64,000 nt of DNA from Alphaproteobacteria bacterium (GTDB taxonomy: Bacteria > Pseudomonadota > Alphaproteobacteria > Paracaedibacterales > CAITNM01), in the NCBI GenBank assembly GCA_021298215.1, contig JAJTEE010000004.1:81676-145675 (forward strand). The letters run 5' to 3'. The stretch's first letter is position 1; each line of letters starts with the position of its first letter. Positions 1-6,802 of the stretch are shown here, in pieces. A program made the position numbers and the translations under genes. The notes beneath the pieces were generated by a model. That model was not told the origin of the DNA and made no database searches. It saw only the letters and a list, made by a program, of their open reading frames with translations.

Positions 1-102
1 TTTCCAAAACCCAAAAGCCTCGGCGAAGGCAATGGAGGGGCTGCTATCGCCTTGCCAATATTTGGTAACTTTATAAAAAACCTCATTTCTGATATTCTGT
101 AA
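1..102 (+). CDS. C-terminal end of a class A penicillin-binding protein (PBP1A-like), partial
   Basis: The first 33 codons are open from the window edge and end in TAA at 100-102. The peptide carries a Gly-rich turn followed by AAIALPIFGNFIKN. This matches the extreme C-terminus of bifunctional PBP1A proteins, where a G-x-x-AAPIF-x-x-FM pattern closes the transpeptidase domain. If right, the full protein polymerises and cross-links peptidoglycan in the periplasm and begins outside the window. Only the tail is visible, so the assignment rests on this short motif and on being a plausible neighbour for a chromosome that carries several mur genes nearby. Confidence 0.6.
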   Translation, partial: FPKPKSLGEGNGGAAIALPIFGNFIKNLISDIL

Positions 103-143
103 AAAATAAACGATTTATTAACACTTATAGCCTAGGTAAAAGT

Positions 144-1487
144 TTGTCACAGTTTCTCCTTGAAAATTCAGATGAAATTCCTGGTAGCACCTTAAACCGA
201 GTAGCAGCGGGTGGGCGTACGTATTCTTACTGGCGTCGCAGAATCATGCTTTCTATCATCGGTGGATATGCAGCTTTTTACCTATTACGCACAAACTTCA
301 CCATGGCCATCCCTTTGTTAGAAAGGGATCTCGGATACTCAAAAGCAGATATCGGGATTATTATTTCAACCGGAGCAATTTTATATGGCCTGGGCAAAGG
401 TATCGCAGGGCTACTAGGCGATAGAAGCAATGCTCGCTATTTCATGAGTATTGGTCTTTTAGGATCAGCTATTGTTAGTTTTTGCATTGGTTTAAGCTCC
501 TCATGGATGATGTTATTTCTGCTGTACACATTCAATATGTGTTTCCAATCCATGGGTTGGCCACCTTGCGCCCGACTTTTAACTCATTGGTTTAGCCCCA
601 AAGAAATTGGAACAAAATGGGCCCTGTGGAACACATCTCAACAAATTGGCGGCGCTCTCGTACTTATCATCTCTCCATATATTATGTCATCGTTCGGATG
701 GCAATACGTTTTCTATGTTCCTGCTATATTTTGCATAGGCTTTGCTTTTCTTTTATTTGAAAGACTTCGCGATTCACCAGAATCACTAGGATTGCCACCC
801 ATCGAAGCTCATCATGGCCTAATGGAAGCTCACGAAATAGATGATTCCAGACTTTCTACCAAGGAAATTTTCCACCAAGTCACAAAGAACAAACTTGTTT
901 GGTATGTTTGTGGTGCTAATTTCTTTGTTTATATCGTGCGCATGTTTATGTTTAACTGGGCCCCCACATTCTTAAGCGAATTTAAAGGAAGCAGCCTTAA
1001 ACTAGCTGGTTGGCAAGCAGCAATGTTTGATATAACCGGCATGTTCGGCGGAATTGTTGCTGGCTATTTATCCGATAAAGTTTTTGCAGGAAGACGTGGC
1101 CGCGTGGGCTTTTTGTACATGATTGTTCTCGCCTTCAGCATCGTTTTCTTATGGTATTCTCCTGTCACGCAAAAGTGGCAACATTTCCTCAGCATGATGC
1201 TTATCGGTTTTCTCGTAACCGGTCCTCAAATATTAGTAGGTGTTGCTGCCTCTGATTTTGCGTCAAAAAAAGCAGCTGGAGCCGCATCTGGCCTTACAGG
1301 CACCGTTGGATATCTAGGCGCTGCTGTTTCCGGATATGGGGTTGGTCTTATTGTTGATAAATATAATTGGGACGCAGCGTTCGCAGCCGTAACCGTTTGT
1401 TCTTTAATAAGCGCCCTACTCTTTGCCCTAACATGGAACCATCGATCTAAAGTCCTAGACAAACAAAACGAGCAATGCGCTGATTAA
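144..1487 (+). CDS. MFS transporter, organophosphate:phosphate antiporter (GlpT/UhpT/UhpC-like)
   Basis: A 447-residue polytopic protein with about 12 hydrophobic segments. The first helix region reads YAAFYLLRTNFTMAIP, followed by a LGYSKADIGII loop and GLLGDRSNAR. This is the N-terminal pattern of the OPA branch of the major facilitator superfamily, with the conserved helix-1 Arg that binds phosphate. Family members exchange inorganic phosphate for glycerol-3-phosphate or hexose-6-phosphates across the inner membrane. The start is a TTG at 144 with a weak upstream AGG. The first in-frame ATG would remove the N-terminal cytoplasmic arm, so TTG is preferred. The gene stands alone between a PBP gene and trmD. 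The substrate cannot be decided from sequence alone. In a host-associated bacterium it would suit uptake of host sugar phosphates, which is inference. Confidence 0.85.
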   Translation: MSQFLLENSDEIPGSTLNRVAAGGRTYSYWRRRIMLSIIGGYAAFYLLRTNFTMAIPLLERDLGYSKADIGIIISTGAILYGLGKGIAGLLGDRSNARYFMSIGLLGSAIVSFCIGLSSSWMMLFLLYTFNMCFQSMGWPPCARLLTHWFSPKEIGTKWALWNTSQQIGGALVLIISPYIMSSFGWQYVFYVPAIFCIGFAFLLFERLRDSPESLGLPPIEAHHGLMEAHEIDDSRLSTKEIFHQVTKNKLVWYVCGANFFVYIVRMFMFNWAPTFLSEFKGSSLKLAGWQAAMFDITGMFGGIVAGYLSDKVFAGRRGRVGFLYMIVLAFSIVFLWYSPVTQKWQHFLSMMLIGFLVTGPQILVGVAASDFASKKAAGAASGLTGTVGYLGAAVSGYGVGLIVDKYNWDAAFAAVTVCSLISALLFALTWNHRSKVLDKQNEQCAD

Positions 1488-1548
1488 AATTCAAAAGCTT
1501 TTTCTCAAACTTTAAAGCATAATGCAGAAAAATTAAGAGATTGTCGCC

Positions 1549-2274
1549 ATGTGGCAAGCAACCGTATTTACTCTTTTCCCAGAAACGTTCCCAGGCCCCC
1601 TAGGACACTCTATTGCCGGCAAAGCACAACAACAAAATCTCTGGAAATTAAATACCATTAACATTCGCGATTTTGCCTTGGACAAACACAAAACAGTAGA
1701 TGACACTAGCTATGGCGGCGGCACTGGCATGGTCATGCGTCCTGATGTCATCCATTCCGCACTCACAAATCATGTGAAACCCAATACAAAGCTTATTTAT
1801 GCATCACCCAAAGGCCGTCCCCTAACCCAGAACATGGCTCGTTCCTGGTTAGCAAACTACCCTGACGGCATTAATATACTATGTGGTCGCTACGAGGGCG
1901 TTGATCAACGTGTGCTTGATCATTGGACCAATACACATGACTTAGAAGATATCAGCATCGGCGATTATATCCTTTCCGGTGGTGAACTTGCAGCACTTGT
2001 CATGATTGATACGTGCGTGCGCCTTCTGCCCGAAATTCTTGAAAAACCGGAAGCCACCACTATTGAAAGTTTTGAACTAGACTTATTAGAATACCCACAG
2101 TATACTAAACCCCAAATTTGGAATAATACGGTCGTGCCAGATGTGCTGCTTTCTGGCGACCATAAGTCGATTGCCGCATGGCGCTTAAGAGAAGCAGAAA
2201 TAATAACGAAAAGTCGTCGACCTGATCTTTGGGAAAAATATGAGTCCAAACAAGCGACGATAAGAAAGAAATAA
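1549..2274 (+). CDS. trmD: tRNA (guanine(37)-N1)-methyltransferase TrmD
   Basis: TrmD methylates N1 of G37 in tRNAs that read CNN codons, using S-adenosylmethionine in a trefoil-knot fold, and so prevents +1 frameshifting. The 241-residue length is normal. Recognisable signatures are FTLFPETF at the N-terminus, [10 protein letters not shown] (residues 54-63), YASPKGRP (84-91), [10 protein letters not shown] (112-121) and [11 protein letters not shown] (136-146), which form the knot and cofactor site. The gene is 13 bp upstream of rplS, the usual partner. The other members of the classical operon, rpsP and rimM, are absent here, so the operon is split in this genome. Confidence 0.97.
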   Translation: MWQATVFTLFPETFPGPLGHSIAGKAQQQNLWKLNTINIRDFALDKHKTVDDTSYGGGTGMVMRPDVIHSALTNHVKPNTKLIYASPKGRPLTQNMARSWLANYPDGINILCGRYEGVDQRVLDHWTNTHDLEDISIGDYILSGGELAALVMIDTCVRLLPEILEKPEATTIESFELDLLEYPQYTKPQIWNNTVVPDVLLSGDHKSIAAWRLREAEIITKSRRPDLWEKYESKQATIRKK

Positions 2275-2287
2275 GGAAGATAATTTC

Positions 2288-2824
2288 ATGAATATTATTC
2301 AACAAATTGAAAAAGCACAATTAGAAAAGCTTTCACAAGGTAAAGCTATCCCTAACTTTCGTACAGGTGACTCACTACGCGTACTTGTGAAAGTAATTGA
2401 AGGTGAACGCCAGCGTCACCAGCCATTCGAGGGCATCGTCATTGGACGCAAGAATAAGGGTTTAAAATCAACATTCCGAGTACGTAAAATTTCTTACGGA
2501 GAAGGCGTTGAACGCGTTTTCTCATTATACTCCCCTAATATTAAAATTGAAGTTACACGCCGTGGTGATGTACGTCGTTCAAAATTGTATTATCTGCGTG
2601 ATCGTCGCGGTAAGAGTGCACGTATTGCTGAACGCGCATATCGTGAAGAAGATGCAGTGGTTGCAGAAGTAGCTGCACCAGCACCTACTCAAGAGACTCC
2701 AAAGGTTAAAGTAGCTCCAGCTGCAGAAATCCAAGAAGCAGCTCCAACTGTGGAAGCTCAAGAAGTTCCTGTGGTTGAAGCAGCAGCACCAGAGGCTACT
2801 CAGGCAGAAACTTCAGCAGAATAA
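2288..2824 (+). CDS. rplS: 50S ribosomal protein L19 with acidic Ala/Glu tail
   Basis: L19 sits at the 30S-50S interface. Residues 1 to about 119 are a complete L19: FRTGDSLRV, the EGIVIGRKN segment, [16 protein letters not shown], and the basic [15 protein letters not shown] end. The remaining 59 residues are a low-complexity tail rich in Ala, Glu, Pro and Val, built from loose repeats such as [12 protein letters not shown]. Acidic L19 extensions occur in other alphaproteobacteria, but this one is long compared with the roughly 115-residue E. coli protein. A GGAAGA Shine-Dalgarno sequence precedes the ATG. The gene is followed by a strong hairpin terminator, so it ends the trmD-rplS transcript. 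Confidence 0.97.
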   Translation: MNIIQQIEKAQLEKLSQGKAIPNFRTGDSLRVLVKVIEGERQRHQPFEGIVIGRKNKGLKSTFRVRKISYGEGVERVFSLYSPNIKIEVTRRGDVRRSKLYYLRDRRGKSARIAERAYREEDAVVAEVAAPAPTQETPKVKVAPAAEIQEAAPTVEAQEVPVVEAAAPEATQAETSAE

Positions 2825-2846
2825 AGTTACCATATTTAAATAAATT

Positions 2847-2870
2847 AACCGGCTTATAGCCGGTTTTTTT
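2847..2870 (+). terminator. Rho-independent terminator after rplS
   Basis: AACCGGC, a TTATA loop and GCCGGTT form a perfect 7-bp stem that runs into a T tract. It sits 23 bp after the rplS stop codon. Confidence 0.93.
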
Positions 2871-2959
2871 ATATTAAAAACTATATTTACAAAGAGATTT
2901 TTCACTGATACGTTATTCTATTAATTTTTTTAGAGTAACTTTTATGAAAAAAACAATAC

Positions 2960-3601
2960 TTGCTACAAGCACTTATCAGTGGTTTAGCAGTTTCTGCTCA
3001 TGCCGCTCCATTTTCAGCTGGCCTTGGCGTTAGCACGCTTGGTATCGGTGCAAATGCAGGATACAAAATCAATAATTCTTTCAAAGTTCGCGTTGCTGGA
3101 AATTATTTCAAGCACAACAAATCAGTAAACAATGGTGATTTTACCTACAAAGGTAAGCTTCGTATGTTTACCCTTGGTGCTCTCGGTGATTGGCATTTTC
3201 TTGAAAATGGATTCCGTGTAACGGGTGGATTAATGTACAATGGCAACCAATTAAATGTCGATGCTACACCAAGCAATAGCCACACCTATAATGGTACTAC
3301 GTACACTCCTCAACAAATCGGCACAGTAAAAGGCAGACTCAACTTCCGCCGCATCGCTCCTTATCTTGGCGTAGGCTTTGATAGCGGCCATGAAAGTGCT
3401 TCAGGATTTAGTTTTAATGCAGACTTGGGCGTTCTATTTCAAGGTAAAGTACGCGGAAAAGTTAAAAGCATTTCCGGTACTCTTTCCAATAACGCAACTG
3501 CGGTTGAAAACGTAAAAGAAGATGTAGTTAAAGCTGCTAATAAGAAGAAACTTCTTCAATACTATCCTGTTATTGCTGTAGGCGTAAGCTACAAGTTCTA
3601 A
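2960..3601 (+). CDS. Small outer-membrane beta-barrel protein; signal peptide start displaced by a frameshift
   Basis: The mature part (about 195 residues) shows alternating polar/hydrophobic strands and ends in VIAVGVSYKF, a classic C-terminal aromatic of an outer-membrane barrel recognised by BamA. Pieces such as GLGVSTLGIGANAGYKINNSFKVRVAGNYF resemble the porin-like OmpW/Omp25 type of 8-stranded barrel. The open frame can only begin at TTG 2960 because TGA lies in frame at 2945. That start gives a signal peptide lacking its basic n-region (MLQALISGLAVSAHA). An ATG at 2944 followed by A7 lies in another frame. Removing one A would give MKKQYLLQALISGLAVSAHA, a textbook signal peptide. So either the sequence has an extra A or expression depends on slippage. 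Specific function is unknown. Confidence 0.75.
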   Translation: MLQALISGLAVSAHAAPFSAGLGVSTLGIGANAGYKINNSFKVRVAGNYFKHNKSVNNGDFTYKGKLRMFTLGALGDWHFLENGFRVTGGLMYNGNQLNVDATPSNSHTYNGTTYTPQQIGTVKGRLNFRRIAPYLGVGFDSGHESASGFSFNADLGVLFQGKVRGKVKSISGTLSNNATAVENVKEDVVKAANKKKLLQYYPVIAVGVSYKF

Positions 3602-3606
3602 TCTTT

Positions 3607-3632
3607 AAGTCCCCTTTCGAGGGGACTTTTTT
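3607..3632 (+). terminator. Rho-independent terminator with TTCG tetraloop after the barrel gene
   Basis: AAGTCCCCT, TTCG and AGGGGACTT form a perfect 9-bp stem closed by a UUCG tetraloop, then a run of T. Its 3' half (GGGAC plus six T) recurs at 5712-5722, which marks the direct repeat around the inserted segment. Confidence 0.94.
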
Positions 3633-3708
3633 AAATCGCTTCTACTTTTTTACCAACACGAATAATTTCCCATTCAAGCTCAAGATTTGAGTTTTCTTTT
3701 ACTCTTTA
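3622..3708. repeat. Direct repeat, left copy: terminator 3' half plus murB 3' end
   Basis: This 87-bp stretch matches 5712-5799 with only a few substitutions and one 1-nt indel. From 3640 to 3708 I count about 65 of 69 identical positions. The differences inside the coding body are synonymous with respect to murB (GAA/GAG, AAC/AAT, GTA/GTG). The copy therefore looks like a piece of a working but slightly diverged murB allele and not like a decayed duplicate. Confidence 0.9.
3631..3705 (-). pseudogene. murB C-terminal remnant
   Basis: Read on the minus strand, the segment encodes RVKENSNLELEWEIIRVGKK followed by VEAI and a TAA stop. The intact MurB encoded at 5722-6648 ends in the same 20 residues followed by VEVV. 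No start codon or upstream murB sequence is present: the homology breaks at 3708. It is therefore a border fragment left by the event that placed the two genes at 3699-5389 between the barrel-gene terminator and murB. The stop codon of the neighbouring oxygenase-like gene (3699-3701) lies inside this fragment but in another frame. Confidence 0.9.
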
Positions 3709-4511
3709 GAGAGGGGCTTAATATACTCTTTATTCTGATGTCTACTACGCAATTCCTGAATTTGCTTTTTACTTCCGGGCACAATCGATATAAAAATACG
3801 ATCTTCATGAATAGTTGGCTCTGAATGAATAGCGGCAGAAGTTTTATCACCTACTATATATACTGTGCCTGTTTGCAATAGTGGTTGATGCACATTAGAG
3901 TTATTAATAATCTTAACTAGATCATTCCTTCCTTCTATAGTGTTTCCATAATAGTAATCATTCTGATCTTCCACTCGACGATAAAAGATTTCATCGTAAA
4001 CTTTCCGATCATCTGAAGAAGCACTATAAAATAATGTAGTTGGACCTTTTAAAGTAAAAACAACTTTTGGAACCCTTCCTTTATATGGGGGATAATAATA
4101 TCCATCGGTATGCCATCGCGGGATGTTATACATGTCTGACTTATTAGGAAGACGCATTGTTAACCAAAAAGATTCTATTTCTAAGTCCTTCACAATTCTT
4201 TCAACAATTTTATGGATGGATATTGCGACTTTATGAGAGGAATCATAGTCATTTCCTAAAGACTCAAAATATATAGTCAAATCAACAACCAACTTACTTA
4301 AATCACCATAATTATCGTAGCAATCACAAGGTCTTACTACGATCTTTTCCAATTGTTGCTTTTCAGCCTTAGTTAAACCCAAATTAAAATCTATAAAAGA
4401 CTTTTTAGTATTCAAGTGAAGTAAAGCAGTTTTAACGTCAGGAATCACTGCTTTCATTTTTGTAATAGCAACACTTGTAAAAAATAGAATGTAAAAAGCA
4501 ATTTTTAACAT
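3699..4511 (-). CDS. Orphan protein with 2-oxoglutarate/Fe(II) oxygenase-like metal motif
   Basis: Starting at the ATG at 4511 (a TTG three codons upstream is possible), the product is 270 residues with a hydrophobic N-terminal segment (FYILFFTSVAITKM) that could be a signal peptide or anchor. I see a candidate facial triad: H134 and D136 in RWHTDG, and H239 in AAIHSEPTIHED, followed by R248 at the usual place for the Arg that binds the carboxylate of 2-oxoglutarate. A KGPTTLFYS strand sits between them. This layout recalls DUF1826-type and other cupin-fold dioxygenases, but I do not recognise the exact family. Its last two codons and stop come from the murB-derived repeat, so the native C-terminus may have been altered at the junction. 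Enzymatic role and substrate are unknown. Confidence 0.6.
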   Translation of the reverse strand: MLKIAFYILFFTSVAITKMKAVIPDVKTALLHLNTKKSFIDFNLGLTKAEKQQLEKIVVRPCDCYDNYGDLSKLVVDLTIYFESLGNDYDSSHKVAISIHKIVERIVKDLEIESFWLTMRLPNKSDMYNIPRWHTDGYYYPPYKGRVPKVVFTLKGPTTLFYSASSDDRKVYDEIFYRRVEDQNDYYYGNTIEGRNDLVKIINNSNVHQPLLQTGTVYIVGDKTSAAIHSEPTIHEDRIFISIVPGSKKQIQELRSRHQNKEYIKPLSKE

Positions 4512-4586
4512 TACAAACAAGGCGGTATAAATATCGTTATAAGCATAAGCTTTTACTTCTTAGTTTTCCAGATCGTTTCAAGATGA

Positions 4587-4609
4587 TTACCCACGATACC
4601 CGTGGGTAA
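4587..4609. repeat. Perfect 9-bp inverted repeat in the intergenic gap
   Basis: TTACCCACG, ATACC, CGTGGGTAA form a perfect stem-loop 30 bp downstream of the stop of the secreted-protein gene at 4640. No T run follows on either strand, so it is either a weak terminator, an mRNA-stabilising hairpin, or a dyad binding site for the gene at 3699-4511, whose start is 76 bp away. Confidence 0.6.
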
Positions 4610-4639
4610 CATCAGTTTAGTGATTTTTTACCTATTTAT

Positions 4640-5389
4640 TTAGGAATAATAAAGCTCTCTATGACCCCAAGCATCATCTTTTCTACAAACAGAGCACCTT
4701 AACATGATAGGCCCTTTACCAAATGACCAAGAAGTTCTAGTACTTTCTCCCCAATCACCATCAAGTATTTGCACAACACTTTTGTCAGAAAAGGTTCTTT
4801 CCTGGTAATATTGACCTTCAGTAGCAAAAAGAGAATCTTTTTTTAATAACGAAACAGACATAAGATTTTCGAGGTTATAATCTTTAATGGTTTTTTCCAT
4901 CTGCTCTAAAAATTCGGGTGTTGTTTGAATATCTCTAAACCCCTGACGCACAGCTTCATCTGTTGAAAATTCAAAAATTCCTATCGAAGAAGAATTTAAA
5001 ACCCATCCAGAAGGCACAGCATTCTTTAGTCGTGCTTCCGTAACAGGAACAGTAGAGGTTACCAAAGAAGAAACTCCACTAACTTCTTGAAATTCTTCCA
5101 CCATCACACTATCACTTGGCAACTCAAAATGTCTGTGCATCAGTCTTACACCTGTATGCTTTTCAAAGCCATAAGATAAAACAACTTCTTCTGCCTTTGC
5201 TAAAAACTCAGGAAAACAAGAATATCTCTTTAAGGTATCATCCGCATCTTCCACGGATAAAAGTGAATTATAGCGGGAAGTATGTTCTGATATATCCAAA
5301 TTATCTAACGTCAATTCTGCAAAGCATGGAATCATGCTTGCATTGATAAACAGGGCGATAATGAACCTCAGTTTCTCTTTTAATTTCAT
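4640..5389 (-). CDS. Orphan secreted protein with an internal duplication
   Basis: The ATG at 5389 is chosen because GAAGGAG lies 6-7 nt upstream. It gives 249 residues starting MKLKEKLRFIIALFINASMI and a Sec signal peptide probably cleaved after PCFA. The mature protein contains two related segments: residues 60-85 (PEFLAKAEEVVLSYGFEKH...VRLMHR) and 158-183 (PEFLEQMEKTIKDYNLENL...VSLLKK). This suggests a duplicated alpha/beta module. The C-terminus has a CSVC pair near RKDDAWGHRE. I recognise no family. It lies within the murB-flanked insert, and a ten-G tract lies about 76 bp upstream of the start, where a length change could alter promoter spacing. A secreted, variably expressed surface or host-directed factor is possible but not shown. 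Confidence 0.65.
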   Translation of the reverse strand: MKLKEKLRFIIALFINASMIPCFAELTLDNLDISEHTSRYNSLLSVEDADDTLKRYSCFPEFLAKAEEVVLSYGFEKHTGVRLMHRHFELPSDSVMVEEFQEVSGVSSLVTSTVPVTEARLKNAVPSGWVLNSSSIGIFEFSTDEAVRQGFRDIQTTPEFLEQMEKTIKDYNLENLMSVSLLKKDSLFATEGQYYQERTFSDKSVVQILDGDWGESTRTSWSFGKGPIMLRCSVCRKDDAWGHRELYYS

Positions 5390-5721
5390 GATTAACTCCT
5401 TCAATTAAATGTTTTAGTAAATACGTGGAACGAATTAATAACCACGATTACGAGCATAAATTTAAGGGGGGGGGGCATTGAATAGCTATTTTATTTATTA
5501 GGTTTTTTCATAATTCTAGATATCTCATCAACACGCATATGTAATTAGTAGAAAATAAATTGTATGTATTTCTAAATATCACAACTAAAATAATTTATAC
5601 GTGGCTCTTACTTAAAATATAAATGATCCTATATTCATATAAAACATCGTTCTAAAACTAGAGAATTATGCAGATATTCGAATTGAAGCCATAGAATCTA
5701 ATAGGCTAATCGGGACTTTTT
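5390..5721. other. Intergenic stretch of about 330 bp between the insert gene and murB
   Basis: The region is very AT-rich apart from the G10 tract and holds no credible open reading frame or RNA gene. Its right end (5712-5722) is the 3' half of the barrel-gene terminator. The promoter for the gene at 4640-5389 must lie here, but I see no convincing -35/-10 pair. Confidence 0.6.
5466..5475. repeat. Homopolymeric G10 tract (simple sequence repeat)
   Basis: Ten consecutive G residues lie in an otherwise AT-rich spacer, about 76 bp upstream of the start of the secreted-protein gene (C10 on its sense strand). Tracts of this kind are typical slipped-strand mutation sites that change promoter spacing. 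Confidence 0.9.
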
Positions 5722-5799
5722 TCAAACTACTTCTACTTTTTTACCAACACGAATAATTTCCCACTCAAGCTCAAGATTTGAATTTTCTTTCACTCTTTG
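5712..5799. repeat. Direct repeat, right copy: terminator 3' half plus murB 3' end
   Basis: This is the right-hand partner of 3622-3708. It begins with GGGAC and six T, which have no partner stem here because the 5' half of the terminator is absent. It then runs into the 3' end of the intact murB. The orphan terminator half shows that the ancestral order was barrel gene, terminator, murB. Confidence 0.9.
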
Positions 5800-6648
5800 A
5801 CGCACCAATTCACCCAAACGCTCCAATTCATCGGCAGTTGCCCCACCTGTGTTCAGCATGAAATTACAATGCTTTTCCGACATTTGTGCCGCACCAATGA
5901 TCAATCCCCTACACCCAGCTTTATCAATCAATTCCCAAGCTTTAGCATTAGTTGGATTTTTAAATGTACTTCCCCCAGTGCGTCCTTTCATTGGTTGGCT
6001 TTCTTCTCGAAAATCTAAATATTTTTGGATAGTTTGCTGAATCTCAGACGCATTTCCTGTAGCCACTTTAAAAGCCGCTCGCACCACAATGCTCCCCTCT
6101 GGCAATATTGCTTTGCGATACGTCATATGCAAATCTCCAGGCAATAATTTACGTAAGTTCCCTTTACTATCAACTATTTCAACCCAAGAAAGCACATCTT
6201 TTATTTCAACACCATAACAACCGGCATTCATGGCAACAGCACCTCCGATCGACCCTGGAATTGTCACCAAAAACTCAATCCCGCTTAATTGGTGTTGCAA
6301 CGCAAACATCGCAACCGTTCGATCCAACGCCGCGGCCCCAGCAACCAGCTCTCCGTTTTCCATACTGATTTGTGAAAAACTTCTCCCAAGTTTAATCACC
6401 ACACCGTTATATCCGCCGTCACGTACAAGAACATTTGAACCAGCACCAAGTATAAAATAAGGTATCTCCGCAGATTTTTCCTGAAGAAAATGTTGTAAAT
6501 CATCAGAACTATCGGGCTTATATAATACAAACGCAGGCCCCCCAGCTTGAAACCAAGTCAAACTAGACAATGGCGCACCAAAGCTATACCGCCCGTTTAC
6601 CTGTGGTAATAAAGCAGGCGAAAGACTGTTTTCTGTACTGGTAACCAT
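5722..6648 (-). CDS. murB: UDP-N-acetylenolpyruvoylglucosamine reductase
   Basis: MurB reduces UDP-GlcNAc-enolpyruvate to UDP-MurNAc with NADPH and FAD in the cytoplasm. At 308 residues it is of the shorter type IIa form. The FAD-binding LGAGSNVLVRDGGYNG (67-82) and PGSIGGAVAMNAGCYG (131-146), the catalytic acid Ser227 in GGSTFKNP, and the terminal catalytic Glu297 in LEWEIIRVG are all present. It is the last gene of the minus-strand bamD-recN-murG-murC-murB run. It is separated from murC by about 150 bp that carries two palindromic units. A copy of its final 24 codons is found at 3631-3705. Confidence 0.96.
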   Translation of the reverse strand: MVTSTENSLSPALLPQVNGRYSFGAPLSSLTWFQAGGPAFVLYKPDSSDDLQHFLQEKSAEIPYFILGAGSNVLVRDGGYNGVVIKLGRSFSQISMENGELVAGAAALDRTVAMFALQHQLSGIEFLVTIPGSIGGAVAMNAGCYGVEIKDVLSWVEIVDSKGNLRKLLPGDLHMTYRKAILPEGSIVVRAAFKVATGNASEIQQTIQKYLDFREESQPMKGRTGGSTFKNPTNAKAWELIDKAGCRGLIIGAAQMSEKHCNFMLNTGGATADELERLGELVRQRVKENSNLELEWEIIRVGKKVEVV

Positions 6649-6693
6649 TAATTAATACTTCTCATTTATTGTTAAACTAACCCGAAAGGGATA

Positions 6694-6794
6694 CAGCTCA
6701 AAATGTGTGTTCCCCTCGCACCTTTTGAGCTGGCTATTGGCTCGAAAACTTGCGTTCCATCCCCTCAATCTTCCATCGACGCATTTTTTGAGCC
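6694..6794. repeat. Two tandem palindromic units between murC and murB
   Basis: Unit 1 (6694-6732) has the perfect 10-bp arms CAGCTCAAAA and TTTTGAGCTG. Unit 2 (6739-6794) has arms GGCTCGAAAA and TTTTTTGAGCC, plus an inner TGCGT/ACGCA pair. The two units are related in sequence (GCTCrAAA..TGyGTTCC..CCCTC), so they look like adjacent copies of one REP-like repeat. They lie inside a run of co-directional mur genes, where they may modulate transcript processing. Confidence 0.7.
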
Positions 6795-6802
6795 ATTTCT
6801 AT

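Noticed and set aside
3622..5799. Treating the murB repeat as att sites of an integrative element
   Set aside because: No integrase, excisionase or tRNA target is present, and repeat divergence is greater than expected for a site-specific core. Recombination with related DNA fits better.
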